A DNA stretch of 64,000 nucleotides from assembly GCA_025201345.1 (NCBI GenBank), contig JAIXMG010000018.1, forward strand, positions 310,001 through 374,000. The letters are read 5' to 3'. Made by a program: the position numbers and the translations under genes. Under the pieces are notes generated by a model. The model searched no databases. It was not told the origin of the DNA and saw only the letters and a list, made by a program, of their open reading frames with translations. Within the stretch, counting starts at the first letter, position 1. Every line of letters begins with the position of its first letter. This document shows positions 23,339 to 36,400 of this stretch, one piece after another. This DNA is from Thamnidium elegans. Its lineage: Eukaryota > Mucoromycota > Mucoromycetes > Mucorales > Mucoraceae.

Positions 23339-23856
23339 ATGAAGCCAAATTCCAATTTCAAAAAGAAGAATAAGAATACAGATATCTTATCTGCCGGTAG
23401 CAAAATCTACGCTAAAAAGAGAAAAATTAAGAAGGAAACAGTTGAATCAGTAGATTTTGATCCCGTTAGTAGAACGTAAGTTTTTTTCTTTTTCTTTTTT
23501 AGAAAAAAAGTTACTGACAAGAAAACATTAGTGAGTTTTTAACAGGCTTCCATAAACGTAAAGTCGAAAGAAAGAATAAGACGAGAGAGAAATATGCGTT
23601 ATTAGCCAAAGAAGAGAAACTTCGTAATCGTAAAGAGATTAGAGAGCAACGTCAAGCTTTAGCAGAGAAGAATGTACAGGAGATGGCAGCCATGTTGCGT
23701 GTAGCTATCGGTGCACCTGAAAAGGAAAGCTTTGATGACGAGGAAGAAGAGGAAGAGGAAAAGGAAAAGAAGGAACCTATTGTTCAAGAATTTAAAAATA
23801 ACAATACTTTGACTACTGTTACTGTTATTGAAGATTTAGATTTAGATAATCCTTAA
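23339..23856 (+). CDS. RRP17: NOL12/Rrp17 family ribosome-biogenesis protein
   Basis: Two exons (23339-23475, 23532-23856) give 153 residues. The N-terminus is lysine-rich. The family signature TEFLTGFHKRKVERKNK spans the splice junction and decides the acceptor (ATTAG at 23531, not the stronger-looking AACAG at 23545). A charged coiled helix (EEKLRNRKEIREQRQALAEK), an acidic Glu stretch and the closing TVTVIEDLDLDNP follow, matching the NOL12 ending TVTTISDLDL. Rrp17 is a nucleolar 5'-3' exonuclease-associated factor for 60S pre-rRNA processing. A long T tract precedes the ATG. Confidence 0.85.
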
Positions 23857-25047
23857 ATTAAGTAGATAAGAAAAAAAAAAAAGGTTTATTTTCTTTTCTC
23901 TGTATATATCCCGATTTTATAGTATAATAATAAAAAAAAGTAAAAAAAGAGTTACAACCTAAACAAAAAAATTCATGCAAACAAAAAGAAACTCGCCATT
24001 ATTTGTATTTACAACCCTTTAAAGACGCTTTCAATACGATACAGTGAAAGTTCTCCCTTTTATGACCAGTATTATTAAAAACGGTATAATAAAAATTTCT
24101 TTCGATGTTCAAGAAGAAACTATTCAAAATATTATGGAAGAAATGAGTACTCAAATTTACCAAGAATCAGTGGCCAGAAATAAACGAAACCAATGAGAGA
24201 ATAGAAGAGATATACTACAAGATATTGTTGCTATTATCGATGATTTATTTGACAACTTCTTCAACAGTATCCTACTGCTGGTAGCGTACATTGTACCCTT
24301 CATTGAACCACCCCGCTTGAAAAATTAACACTGTTTCGTTTAACTACAAAGACTCGATAACTTATTCAACAGATATCTTATATATATACATATAAAAGGG
24401 TCTAAATAAAAGTTTATCGTTCCAGGTCCGTAAAATGACTTTTCGAATTGCAAAACAATATATTGAAGATGTTTGGCAGGAATATACAGCTTGAATTATT
24501 CTAGCTTTCAAGTGTTTCTGTGTATCTTGTAAGTTTTTGAGGTTTCAGGCTTTTTAGCTGGAGCCCCGAATTGGTCAATTGGTACGAGCAAAGGCAGTGT
24601 TATCCATGACATGAAAAATAACGGCCTTTTGAGATTCTCGTACCTGTCCAAAATGTTTAGAAGTAATTTTATTTCGCGAATTTAAGTTTGAATTTCATGC
24701 TAATTTTCTTTTAAGAACCTCTTGTGTAGACAGGACAATGAACATACATTGTGTCCAAGTAATTAAACTGAGTATCTATCATAAAAAATAGTTTGTTACA
24801 CTTGAAAAAAACTCTTTCTAATGTAGTAGATCATCACAAAAGGTATAGCAAATAAACTACTTTTTTCACTTGGAAACCCCCGCCCCCCTTTTTTTTTGAC
24901 AGAGTTGGCTACTTTTCCAAAAGCAGTGCTGAAAATAGTCACATTTTTTTTTTTTTTTTTGCTACTTTTTTCTCCCCTTATATTTCTAGTTTTTTTTTTT
25001 TTTTGTGTGTGTGGATAATTAAATACTCTTTCTCGCAACAACATAAA
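23857..25047. other. Spacer with degenerate coding remnants
   Basis: Between NOL12 and the treslin-like gene. About 24063-24197 reads a short frame (TIQNIMEEMSTQIYQ) without neighbours to support it. At 24546-24581 lies a 36-base repeat whose inverted partner is at 46354-46389. The end near 24940-25010 is T-rich, probably the promoter pyrimidine tract of the downstream gene. Confidence 0.4.
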
Positions 25048-27269
25048 ATGCCAAGTGTACCCACTAAAATAGTCTTCTTGATAGATGAAGAAAGTTTAAT
25101 GAGACAAGAAGGAATAACTTTAGAGCAACTAAAGTTAACTATTGTTCGTATTCTTTTATTTTATTATTCGTGCCAACCCAATATATTATGGGGGTATCGA
25201 TTCTTTAGTACCAAGACCAGATACGGGTCTTCTTCTATTCGACAGTTTTATACATTGTCCAATGACACCTTTAACACGATCCAGCAAGAATACGAAAAAC
25301 GAAATACAGAACGAAAGAGTACTGCTGTTCTTGGCACTCCTTTTATGCGTATCAAACAAGTATTAAAAGAAGCGATTGGTGATTTTCAATGGGAAAATAT
25401 GGACTGTACTACCAACAGTAACAATAGTAGTAGTAAACATTATGTTTATGTATTAACTGATTGTCCTGCTAGTTTAAATGATATCAATACATTCTTTGTT
25501 TCACCAAACCAAGAAGAAGTAACTAATTTAATGCCTTGTACTGCCTACTTTCAACAAACAAAAGAAGATTTAGCAACAACTTTATTAGATAGTTATACAC
25601 GACGTCAAATATCTATTAATTTAATTGATACTACGTATACTGTGCCTGCAATTAGTCCAGAAGCATTGTTGGTGGATAGAATGATTTATCAAGGATTTCA
25701 AAGTTGTTTCGATCAATTTAATGGCAAGTACATTCAGTTTCACTCACTTATAAGGAACTATAGTATTTATGGGCATTCGTTTGTTTCCGAGTTTGCAAGT
25801 CTGTTACCAAATGCATTAGTGAAAAGAGATAAAAAACCAGTACCTCCTGCTTGGAAAGGGCCTTTTAAAACAAAATTGGGAAAGCGTATTGGTGATTTTG
25901 TATTGTTTCCAAGTCAAAGAGATGAATTTTATAAAGCAAATACACTCTTTTTTATATCAGAGATACGAACGTATGGTATTGTTCATGCGAGTCAGTTCTC
26001 ACTTTCTTGGTTATTAGAAGAGAATGGGGTAGAACCAAACCATGATTATCGATTTACATTTGAATATGGAGATTCAGGCAAACTATTTCATACGTTACTT
26101 GATGAATTATATGCGACACAATCGATTTTAATTGCAGAATTAATTCCAATGGCAGGATATGAAGAAATGTCAAAGAAAGTTTGCATTGAACCATTTTCAA
26201 GAAGTTGTGCTTCATTTCGATTATTAAATATTCAAAATTTACCAAATACAATTCAATTGGGACCTGTTCGATTGGATCAAGATTATCCTATTGGTACATT
26301 TACGTTTGGTACAGACCTTACAACTAAATTACCATCACTACCGAATCAAGATTCGGCAACTGCAGCAGTACATACACAATTAAATATGGAACCACCTAGT
26401 TTTATTAAAAAAATGAATATTGAAAAGAATACAAATCTAATCAAGGAAAAGTTAAATGTAAATAATTCTCAAGTAGAGGAATATGTAGAAAAAATTATTC
26501 AATTACCTGCCAATGTAAATATGATGGGAAAGGCTTTAAAAAAATTATATCTTGAATTATTATACACACAAAATGTAAGTTCATGTGCTGGTTTAAAAAA
26601 AAAAAGTGTATCGTTTTTTTAATTATTATATTAGGATACGGTTGAAAATAACTTGATTATTATTGATCAATGGATTAAGCACTTGTTAAAAAACAATTAT
26701 ACCAAACAAGAAATCATTTCTACTTTATTTGACTATACAATGACTTTGGAAGATTTGGATGTAAAATACAAAAATGGATTCTCGCAGTCTTTTAAAAGAG
26801 ATTCAAATACACTGGAACAAACTTATTTAGCTGAGTGGTGGGATAATGTAAAGAATAGAAGTTCATCGCACTCTAATTTCGAGAAAATGAGTTGCACCAT
26901 ATTAAAACTAAAAGAGTAAGAGGTTATTTTATTTTATTTTTAAAAAAAAGGTTATCTATAGTTTAACTTTTTTTTTAAAAAAAAAAAAAAAAAAATAGAG
27001 CAAGAATTCAGGTTATTCTTTATTGCTTTATAGCTAGATTAGTGAATGATTTACCCGCAAATACGATTAAAAGAGATCCATTTGAGTTAGCAGAAAACTT
27101 TTTTAAAAAGACTGTATTGCCATATGCATTACACGATATTACTGATTTCTTGACAGAAATTGATTCTGAAGAAGGTTCAAGTGCAGTTGCTAGAAGAGAT
27201 CCAGCTGATTTAAATGATTATATATTTATGCAATTATTAGAAAAATGGTAAAAAGTATTAATTTTATTC

Positions 27270-27315
<46 letters not shown>

Positions 27316-28694
27316 ACAAGTATATATTATAGCTTTACAGATTTACCAAGTTTAACGAATAAATTTAAGGATAATGTTGGTATGGACGATATGTCTTCTT
27401 TTACTTCTTCTCCATCACGTATAGAAGAAGCGGATGATGATTTTTTAGAAGACGAGTCTCAAATAGTTTCCATGACACTTTCTCCACCACCACTTCCTCC
27501 ATCACAGCAGCTTATAAAAGAATCTTATGAAACTAAAAGACATTTATTAAGGCGTGCTCAATCAGATCGATCGTTACCTAAAGGTGCACACTCTGGTAAG
27601 TTTTTTTTTTTTTTACATATTATTATAAAAAAACTGAATACTTTTTTTTTATATAGATAATTTACATTTATCGAAACCAGACCATCGTAAATCCACACCA
27701 TCTTCATTAGCAGCATTATCAAAATACTCTAAACCACTATTACCTATACCAATGCAAAGAGCGAGTAGCAACAGTAAATTAGACGGGTTACATAAACGTA
27801 TGATTCATGTTCCTTCCAGTACGACCAAAGCAGCTGAAATTAAACGTGGAGAAGCAGCACAAGAAGCAATTGCTAAAGTAAATCGATCGACTGTGAATGG
27901 CAGACCTACAATGAAAAGAACAGGCAGTTTTACCAAGAGTGCTCAGTCTCCTAAACGTGTCAAAAGACAACCATCTATGTTATCCACAGATACTAATTCG
28001 GTTGTGTTACGAAGAGAAAATATTCCGGATCCTCAAACTACTCCACGTACTTCTTTAAATCGACATTTAGGAACCAATTTATTTGCCGAGTATTCAGAGA
28101 CATGTTTGGTAGGTTTTAAAGAAACAATATATAAAATTTGGTATGTTAATGTATTATATAAAGTCCCCTTCGTTTAGAACAACAGACGATGAATCTAGAC
28201 AATCGCAAGAATACATTCAATCCGAGTACCCGCAAGGATCTACAACACCTCAAGGTACAGCAACACGATTTAAAAAGATGATGAATATTACACCTCACCG
28301 AGATGACGACGACGATGATGAAGAAGAAGAATTTAGCGTACCACGTGATGAATTTGGATCTATTCAACTACCTTATACCCCACGTACTGCAGCTCGAAGA
28401 GCAAAAGATAGAATGGATCGAAGTCAAATATCAGTTGGTCGTAATTTGACATCTAAATTTCAAAATATATTTGATCAAGAGAAACAAGAAAGACCTTATA
28501 AACGAAGTAATTATATGTTTGATGGAGATGATGAAAATATCGATCCGTTTTCTGATAACGATTCTTCTTCGTCGCGTGCTTTGTTGGATAGAATTGGGTC
28601 GTTTAATGAGAATAGAAAGATGGGTGGCGGCTTTAGCTTTGTTGAAGATAGCGATAGTGAAAGTGATAATGAAAGTAATGTAACAACAATGTAG
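25048..28694 (+). CDS. Treslin/TICRR-Sld3-like replication-initiation factor
   Basis: Six exons (25048-26574, 26635-26915, 26999-27247, 27333-27595, 27657-28108, 28164-28694) give 1100 residues. The N-terminal block (KIVFLIDEESL, ILLFYYSCQPNILWGYRFFS, EAIGDFQWEN) resembles the treslin N-terminal domain. The middle (about 500-700) is helical, with TILKLKEEARIQVILYC and FFKKTVLPYALHDITDFLTE, like the Sld3-treslin domain that binds Cdc45. The C-terminal third is disordered and basic with several CDK-type sites (QSPKR, TTPRT, YTPRT, ITPHR), as expected for docking to Dpb11/TopBP1. Family members load Cdc45 to activate the MCM helicase at origins. The last intron uses a weak AAAG acceptor at 28163; other acceptors break the frame. 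Confidence 0.7.
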
Positions 28695-29156
28695 TAAATA
28701 AAAAATATAGTGTGTATGTGTGCTGGCAGATTTAATTATAGAATGGGCCGAAAATAAAAATGTTTTTGTACATTAGGCTTGTTTTGGTATCACATAATAC
28801 GCTTTAGTTTGTTTCCATGACACGTATTTTTTTTTTAAAAAAAAACACACGGAAAGAATGTAATATATACTACGTAATTCTACCTTTCTTTTTTTTTTCT
28901 TAGTGTATTTACGAATAAACAAACTGTTTATACAAGTTATGTCTAGTGCTAAAAACACTACGTTAAAAAAATGCAGGATTTACACAACTCCCCAAAAAGA
29001 CTTTTTTTTTTTTTTTTTGTCTTCAGCCACAGATTGGCTGTAGTATTTATATATATAATATGCATCATAAGATTAATCTCTCTCTCTTTTTTTTTTCTCC
29101 TTTTCTCTTTCTCTTTTTTTCTTCTTCTGTTTACGTATATATACTTTTTAAAAAAA
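28695..29156. other. Spacer upstream of the NIPA gene
   Basis: About 460 bases holding a T-then-A palindromic tract at 28828-28846 and pyrimidine tracts (29078-29130) before the NIPA ATG. No gene is seen. Confidence 0.5.
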
Positions 29157-31077
29157 ATGAGTTCAATAAATGGAACAACAAATCCATTCGCAACAGATAC
29201 AACAGGAAGTCAAGCAGGGCTTTATAAAGGGATTGGCGTTAGTTTAGCTGTAGCCAGTGGTAATATATACATATATTCATATATAAACGATATAAAGATG
29301 AGACTTACCTTTTTGTTTTCTTTTTAAAAAAAGGTATTTTCATTGGCAGTAGTTTTGTTTTTAAGAAGAAGGGACTTTTACAATCAATTGAACAATCTGG
29401 TAATATAAATAAATGACCAAAAAAAACACATGATTTAAATATAAATGAAATAGGTGGTGTTGCCGGTGAAGGATATACCTATTTAAAATCACTTATGTGG
29501 TGGTCTGGAATGATATTGAGTAAAGTATACAAATGAAGAAGAAGAAAAAAACTTTCTGTCCTAACCATTTAATGTAGTGATTGTTGGAGAACTTTGTAAT
29601 TTTATTGCATATGCTTTTACACAAGCAATTCTAGTCACCCCATTAGGTGCACTAAGTGTTGTGATTAGGTAAATACATATATACATGTATATAAAGAAAA
29701 AGATTATTAAGTTTGAAATAGTGCAGTACTTTCATCGCTATTTTTAAAAGAACGATTAAGTTTTCAAGGTAAAATTGGATGTCTTCAATGTATTCTAGGA
29801 GCTATCGTTATTGTACTGCATGCACCCGAACAAAGCTCTGCTGATACTACCATTGAAGCATTTAAAGCCCTTGTTCTTTCCGTAGGTAAAAAAAAAAAAA
29901 AATCGAAGTATATATATTGGGCAGTATACTAAGCTCTATTATAGGTTTTTTAGTTTATGCTGGTATCGCGGTAGTAGTATCACTGGTACTTGTCTTTTAT
30001 TGCGGACCAAGATGGGGAAAACAAAACATGTTGGTTTACATCACTGTCTGCTCCTTGATAGGATCTATCTCAGTCGTGTTTACACAAGGGTTAGGGTCCG
30101 CCATAGTGCATTCCGTTACGAACGGTAACGAAAACCAGTTTAAAAATTGGTTTATTTACGTCGTGTTGGGTATTGTTATTATTACGTTGATCATTGAAAT
30201 TGTATACCTTAACAAGGCATTAAACCTATTTAATACTGCGCTGGTGACTCCTACTTATTATGTGATTTTCACTACCATGACTATCGTAAGTTCAATTGTA
30301 CTTTACCGAGGATTTGATGCGTCTCCTGTTGACGTGATCACTTGTGTGCTTGGGTTCCTTAGTATATGTTCAGGTGTTGCCTTATTACATAATTCAAAGA
30401 GTCAACCTGAACTAGATCAAAACCAGAAAAAGAAGCAAGATAACGATGACGAAAAAGTTTTATTGGATCAACAGCAAGAACCAACTGTACGTCGAAAAAG
30501 TGTATTTCAAATGTTTGAAAATCAACACAATCATTTAGAGAATGATGATGGACATCATGGATCACAAAATCCAGGTGCCGCAGATTTATTTCCAGCACCT
30601 TTCTCGGGTATCAGCCGATATGCTAGTACAACCAAACGAAGCCAATCAATCATTACAAAACATCGATTAAAGTCTGCTACAGATGCTAGTACGTTACCAT
30701 CAGACACTATCAGATCAAGACCTCATTCAAATACCATTTCAATCGGTAATACGGTAGCGGGAGAAGAAGGGTACGATCGAGAGTTAAAATGGAGGGACTA
30801 TGCTACAAAAGATATAACTGTTTCACCAGGTCAATATCATGACGCAAGTCAATTACGAGAATTTGAAGACGAGGATATAAAAAGTACAACTACAACAATT
30901 ACATCAAACACTGGCTTTATACGTAAACATAATATAGCATCTACTACTACCGCCACTAGTACTACACATCGAGCTCAAGATGATTTAAACCCACTTAGTA
31001 GTTTTAAATTACAAATTCATGGAGGTGAATCAGAAGATAGAAAAGGTTTGGTTCAAGATTGGGACAAGTCAAGTTAA
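29157..31077 (+). CDS. NIPA-family magnesium transporter
   Basis: Six exons (29157-29259, 29334-29399, 29454-29519, 29578-29668, 29722-29885, 29945-31077) give 540 residues. About nine membrane helices are seen, including IGVSLAVASGIFIGSSFVFKK, a WWSGM segment, GELCNFIAYAFTQAILVTPL, ISAVLSSLFLKERL, QCILGAIVIVLHAPE and ALVTPTYYVIFTT. These are hallmarks of the NIPA/DUF803 family, membrane Mg2+ transporters related to the drug/metabolite transporter fold. The last 180 residues form a hydrophilic cytosolic tail rich in Ser, Thr and Asp, much longer than in animal NIPA proteins. The first four introns are short (54-74 bases). The gene is convergent with the ADF-H/PH gene, with 64 bases between stops. 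Confidence 0.9.
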
Positions 31078-31141
31078 AAATTGTTTCCCCCCCTTTTTTT
31101 TTAATTATTACCACTATAAAAAAAAATTATTTATATTATGT

Positions 31142-31782
31142 TTAAATTACTGTTTGAAGTGCAGTAAGGATTGTTTGTAACCCCTTTTTATCATCTGCAA
31201 ATAATTGATAAGAGCCATTTTGTTCAGTTTCCAATACAAAAGCATTAGGAACAAATGTTTCAATATCAACATTAACACTGTTTAATCGAATCACACTCTT
31301 CAAGTCAAGAACAATAACAGGCGTAGTTTGTAATTCGTCTCTAAAAAAGGCCATACTCTTTCCTTTAATTGTGAAATATCTACGTCTCCAAAACTAAATA
31401 AAAAAAAAAAAAATACGAGTTAAATATATGTTTTTTTTTGTACTCTAGTGAACTTACAGGACTTGTATGAGGTTGTACTGACACATATCCGGAAAGAATA
31501 ACATCTTTATTCTTTTCGGCATCCATAATTCTTTGCTGTAACAATTTCTTTTCTTCCTGTACACGTTGTTGCTCCATGTGTTCACGTAAAATTTTATCTT
31601 CTTCCGCTTTCTTTGCAGCAATTTCTCTTTCGGCAGCAATGCGTTTAGATTCTCTTTCAGCAGCTACTGCGGCTGCAACTGCTCTATCTTCTTCTTCCTT
31701 CTTTCTATTTAATTCATCTTGTTCTTTTTGTTTAGCTGCTGCTGCTGCTGCTGTTGCTGCTGCTGTTGCTTCCAACTGTTGC

Positions 31783-31873
<91 letters not shown>

Positions 31874-32734
31874 CTTCCAACTTTTTTTGTTCATCAAGAT
31901 TTTCTTGAGCAACAACAGGTGTAGGTGGTAAAGATTCATTAGCATCCACAAACTCATTTTGAGGCATAGCAGTAGTAGGACTAGTAGGCGATTGCACGGA
32001 TTGTCTGCGCGAAGCTCTTTTTTGAGAGGTAGAAGTAGATCTACGGGGAATTTGGCTATCACCCAACTTGAGTCTAGTACGAATATTAGCATCACTTAAA
32101 TCATTTGATGTGGAAGCGGTTAATTGAGCATTATGAAGCTTTAAAAGTGCTGCAACAGATCTACTATGCACGAGTGCTCGTGCTAAATTTATAAATTTGT
32201 GTTAGTTTTTTTTTTTTTTTTTTTCGTACTCCATGTGTGTTCTTTTTTTACCTCGACGAACACCACTATATAAAAGGTTAGTTTGTGATGTAATAAAGTA
32301 TATATGTATATGTTTTTACCTCACTTGCTCAGATACCCAAGTAATTAAAATAAATCGATCGTCTACTCTGACAAAACCGTACAATACTTCATCACGTAAA
32401 TTATTTCGGAATTCACTAGGTAAATAAAAAACATTAAAAAGCTTATTTTTTTTTTTTTAAAAAAAAATAAAGTGTTATATTTACTTTAAACCTTCAGAAC
32501 CTTTTGAGTATAAAGAAATAACGTCTCTGGTATCATTGTAACCGAGAATAAGCCTATTATTATTTATTTAGTTTTTTTTTTTTCAATTTCGAAATAAAGG
32601 TGTCATCATCTTTTTTTTTTTTCTCTTGAAATGAAGATGAGCATCTTTTTTTGTTTTGTTTACCAGTTAGTTGGTTCTTCTTCTACAATAGAGGTATAAG
32701 TTTCAAGAATACGAGGATCTGACAAGTCACACAT
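31142..32734 (-). CDS. Coactosin-like ADF-H protein with polyglutamine linker and PH domain
   Basis: Six exons (31142-31393, 31458-32182, 32252-32265, 32320-32415, 32485-32553, 32664-32734) give 408 residues; exon 4 is only 14 bases. Residues 1-110 form an ADF-homology domain of the coactosin type: RILETYTSIVEEEPTNW, LRDEVLYGFVRVDDRF and ILITWVSEQVSGVRRAR. A Ser/Thr-rich linker follows, then about 32 consecutive glutamines, an alanine-rich segment and a charged helix (EREIAAKKAEEDKILREH). The C-terminal 100 residues read as a PH domain: DVILSGYVSVQ, then FWRRRYFTIKGKSMAFF, PNAFVLETEQNGSYQLFAD and a closing helix. I infer an actin-binding protein targeted to membranes. Confidence 0.8.
31777..31873. 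repeat. CAA-type trinucleotide repeat (polyglutamine)
   Basis: An almost pure TTG repeat on the plus strand encodes about 32 glutamines on the minus strand, nearly all as CAA, and lies inside the ADF-H/PH gene. A neighbouring GCT-rich stretch encodes alanines. Length polymorphism between strains is likely. Confidence 0.95.
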
Positions 32735-33420
32735 ATTATAAACAAAAAAGTAATAAAGGAAAAAGAGAGAAAAAAAAAAGATAGTTTTTTTTTTAGAAAT
32801 ATATATTTCTTGACAAACTATCGAAATGATTTCAATAACCGATTTGTACCTTTTTTTTATATGTGTATACATATAAGCTTATACTAAACACGTGTATGGG
32901 TCCGGGGTATCTACCTTTCAAAAAAAAAAAGAAAAAAAAGAAGGTTTTCGGTATATCTGTCATGATATGTACAACGTGTAAGAAAGTGTATGATATACAA
33001 CAGCTTTTTTTTTACTTTAAAAAAAGCTATTTTGAGGGGGTTTGTTTAGATATGCAACCAACTCCTTAATTTCAATGCATAGACAGGTAAGAAACTTGAT
33101 ATGATATAAAAGATTTTATTGAAGTATATGTATAAAAAGAGAGAGAGAGAGAGAGGAAGAGAGAGAGAGAAAGAGAAAGAATATGTATGAAGGTGAAGAG
33201 ATAAAAAGGGGGGAGGGGGGAGGAGGGAAAGGGTAAGAAAAAAAAAGTAAAAAATAAATAAACGATATAAGAGAAAAAAAAGTAAAAAAAAAAAAAAAAA
33301 GAGAACAGGTATATAAATATGTATATATTATATAGAAAGGGGGGATAATGTAGATATAATTTGGAGAAAGGGTGAAAAAAAAAGGAGAGGAATGGAAAAA
33401 GATATACAAGAGAGGAAGTT
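32735..33420. repeat. Low-complexity spacer with purine microsatellite
   Basis: Contains a GA-rich tract from 33128 to about 33180, a G/A block at 33200-33300 and several A runs. Open frames on the minus strand here consist of pyrimidine-coded Phe/Ser/Leu and are not genes. The first half includes the presumed promoter of the ADF-H/PH gene. Confidence 0.6.
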
Positions 33421-36400
33421 TTAAAAGGTTTCGTTTTGGTTAGGACACTTGTTTGTAAAATGAAGACCAAATTCTTCACAATTTTCACAATACTGACGAA
33501 AAAGAATAAGTAAAAGAATTAAACGTAACTTAGTACGATTCAAGGCTACTTACAGGTCGTTCTAATTCATTATTGTTATCGACTGAAACTGCTTTACAAC
33601 TAATCAAATCATGACCACTAATTTCACATATTTCACAATAACTTGTACTAGTAGTTTCTGACTTTTTTGCGGTTGTTTTTGTTGTTGGTACACGAGTAGT
33701 AGTAGCAGTAGTAGTAGTAGTAGTAGTAGGCGAATACACTTTACGATCTTCTTTTGCATCTTGAATTTCCAACTGTAATTTCTTTACTTGTTTACGTTCT
33801 TTTTCAAGTGCTTCTTCCAAATCCGCTTCTTTAAAGATCTTGGACTCGATCAAGCTTTCCAGTTCAGAGATATCTCTATTCAACATACTAATCTGACGCT
33901 TTTGTTCTTTCTCTGTGTTCTCTCCCTTTTCTTTTGTCTTCCGTAACTCAGTTGCATGCTCACCCACAAGCTTTTCAAACTTCTTTTGGTTTTGCTGCAA
34001 AATACTAGCGATCTTTTCGTCTTGTGACATGTCTCCATTTAATATCATCTTGGTGGCATCATCCTGACTTACTTGACCGTGTAATTTCTCAACTTCTTCC
34101 ATTAATTTTAAGCATTCGGTTTCGGTTTGTTTATGCACTTCTTCCAATTTAACATGCTCCTTGCTCAACTTTTTATTCTCGGTCTTGAGGGTTGCAATCA
34201 AATGCTGGTACTGACTTAAATCTTGGTTGGCTTGTTCGGCTTGTTCCTTTTGCTTTAACAGCATTGCATTTTGTGCTTGCAACTTTTCAATTTCGCTTCT
34301 AAACGTTTCGACCTCTAACTGATACTGTTTATCGTCTACGATACCAGTAGTTTGTTTTTGCTGATCAGCTAATTCACGCTCAAGCTTTTCCTTGGCCTCA
34401 GTCAATCTACGAAGTTCACCTTCCGTCTTCTTTTGACTTTCAACTGCGGACCGAACCTCGTCCAAGTACTTGGTACGTGACGCCAACTGCATCTCAAAAT
34501 CCGCTTGCAATCTACTCAACTGTTCTTCCAACTTGCATTTTTCTTTTGCGATTCGTTCGGTGTCCTTTGACTGATCTTTCAAGATTTCAGCTTCAACTTT
34601 AAGCGCTTCATGGCTGATTTTTTCGTGCTCAAGTACTTGAATTTGCTCAGTTAGTCTTTTACGCTCGCTTTCCCACACGTCTTTCAGGATGGCATGTTTT
34701 TCTTCGGTTTCCACGTTCATAATTAACTGATCGATTTCTTGCTTTAGGGTTTCGATAGTCGATTGCAAGTTCTCACGTCGATGCGCGTGCTCTTCAAACT
34801 GAGACGCTCTTTCCTTCTTCATTTCTTCAATCGTCGCTTCGTACGCCTCAATAGCGTCTAACCCGGCCTTGCGTAAATCTTCACGCTCCAGTTCCAACAA
34901 GGCTACTTTACGACGTTCATCGGCCAAACTGGCATTGATGGCTTCACAATCCACACGGTGCATTTCGACGGAGCTCTCGTACAGCTCAATGCTCTCCATA
35001 CCCGCTCTCTTCAGCTCATCTACGGAGCCTTGCAGCTGGCTAATACGGTCTTTGTACTCAGCAACGGAGCCAATTTCGTTTGCGTACTTTTCCTTCAGCT
35101 GAGTTAACTCCAACTTGAGTTTATCAAAAGACAGCTTCGAGCTACAGTCCTGATGATCCAACCACTTGGTTTCTGCGTCCTTCAACTCTAGCAAAAGCCT
35201 GCTTTTTTCTCGGCTGTAGCAATCAGCGTCGGCTTTAATTCTGCGGATCTCGCGTTCCTTTTCTTCGGCAGAGTTGCGGTAGGTCTCGACCTGCTCGGAA
35301 AGTGTGGCCAAGAACATGTCCTTGGCGCGCGCAGTGTCGCGCAACGAGCTCATCTTTTCGTGCACTTCCTCCATCTCCATCTCAAGCTGCATCTGGCGGT
35401 CGACAGTATCGTTATCGGCTCCGGGCTGGAAATACTGTTGGTGTTGCGCAGATGGCGATGTCGCCATTTGCAGCGACTTGTTCCTCTCTAGCAGTAAGCG
35501 TTCGCCTGCTTGCGCTGCGGCAGTGGCAGCTTCCGCCTCTGCGATTTTGCTTTCCAGTTCGTGCACGCGGTGTTCAGCCACAGATTTTTCTTTTCTGATG
35601 GTGCTCATGTCGAACAAGGATTTGTCTCTTTCAGTGGTAAGGGACAGCTGCTCGGCCTCCAAATCCAGGACTTTGGTTTCCAGCCTTTGTACAGCCTGCA
35701 GCAGGTCTGTCTGCTTCTGGGACCAGCTCTTTTGATCGGTTTCATGCACATCTTTAATCTCCTGCACGATCGTCTTGTGGGCTTGCAACGTAAACTCTTG
35801 GTCTGAGCAAGTCCCATCCTTGCGCTTCAAAACCAAAGACCGCTCTAAAATCTGCTCTGCTGTTTTGTTCTGGGTGTTTTCGAGCTTCAAAAACTTATTT
35901 TCGGCTTCAAGCACTTCGACACGTAACTGGAGCTGCTGTAAGCGCATCACGGTTTCGTCTGGTGCCTGTGCGATGGCTTCGCCCAACACGCGTTCCAGTC
36001 TCTCTTGCGGAGACTCAAGCGACGTAGACGACGATGTCGAACACGGCTGAGCAGTCGTTATTGATTTCGAAAGCGCCAAGTTTGCTGGTATAGGTGTGTC
36101 CGTAATCAACATGTCATCAGAAGACAACAGCATGCTGTAATCATCATCGGCATTGTCTTGGATACTGTGGTTCGTAGGCGTCATGGCAGGCGAGGGTATG
36201 CCACGGTTGTAATGGGTAGGCGTCGGAGATTGAACCAACGGTTGCGACCTACGCAGACTGTTGCGGTTGCCGGAAGAGATGGGCGATGTTAAAGGCGTGT
36301 TTAAAGACGAAGACGAGTTGGATCGAACAGATAAGGTCCGTGTCTTTTGGGATGGTGGTGTTTGCACAAGTTGATTGGCAGTCATGCCGATGTATCGAGC

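Noticed and set aside
23532..23545. AACAG acceptor at 23545 for the NOL12 gene
   Set aside because: It gives an immediate stop; the ATTAG acceptor at 23531 restores the conserved EFLTGFHKRK.
28109..28185. Stronger-looking acceptors CGTTTAG and AACAACAG for the last treslin-like intron
   Set aside because: With the good GTAGGT donor they put the last exon out of frame; only the AAAG at 28163 keeps it open.
31576..31908. Plus-strand poly-Cys and poly-Leu frames, and minus-strand poly-Asn frame
   Set aside because: All are shadows of the CAA repeat; the glutamine frame is the one joined in phase to the ADF-H and PH exons.
33072..33488. Minus-strand Ser/Leu/Phe-rich open frames
   Set aside because: They are the pyrimidine strand of a GA microsatellite and purine block in the 3' flank of the CLIP gene.
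35302..35806. Several plus-strand frames over 90 codons inside the CLIP gene
   Set aside because: They are antisense to the coiled coil, which has biased codons; no family is recognisable.
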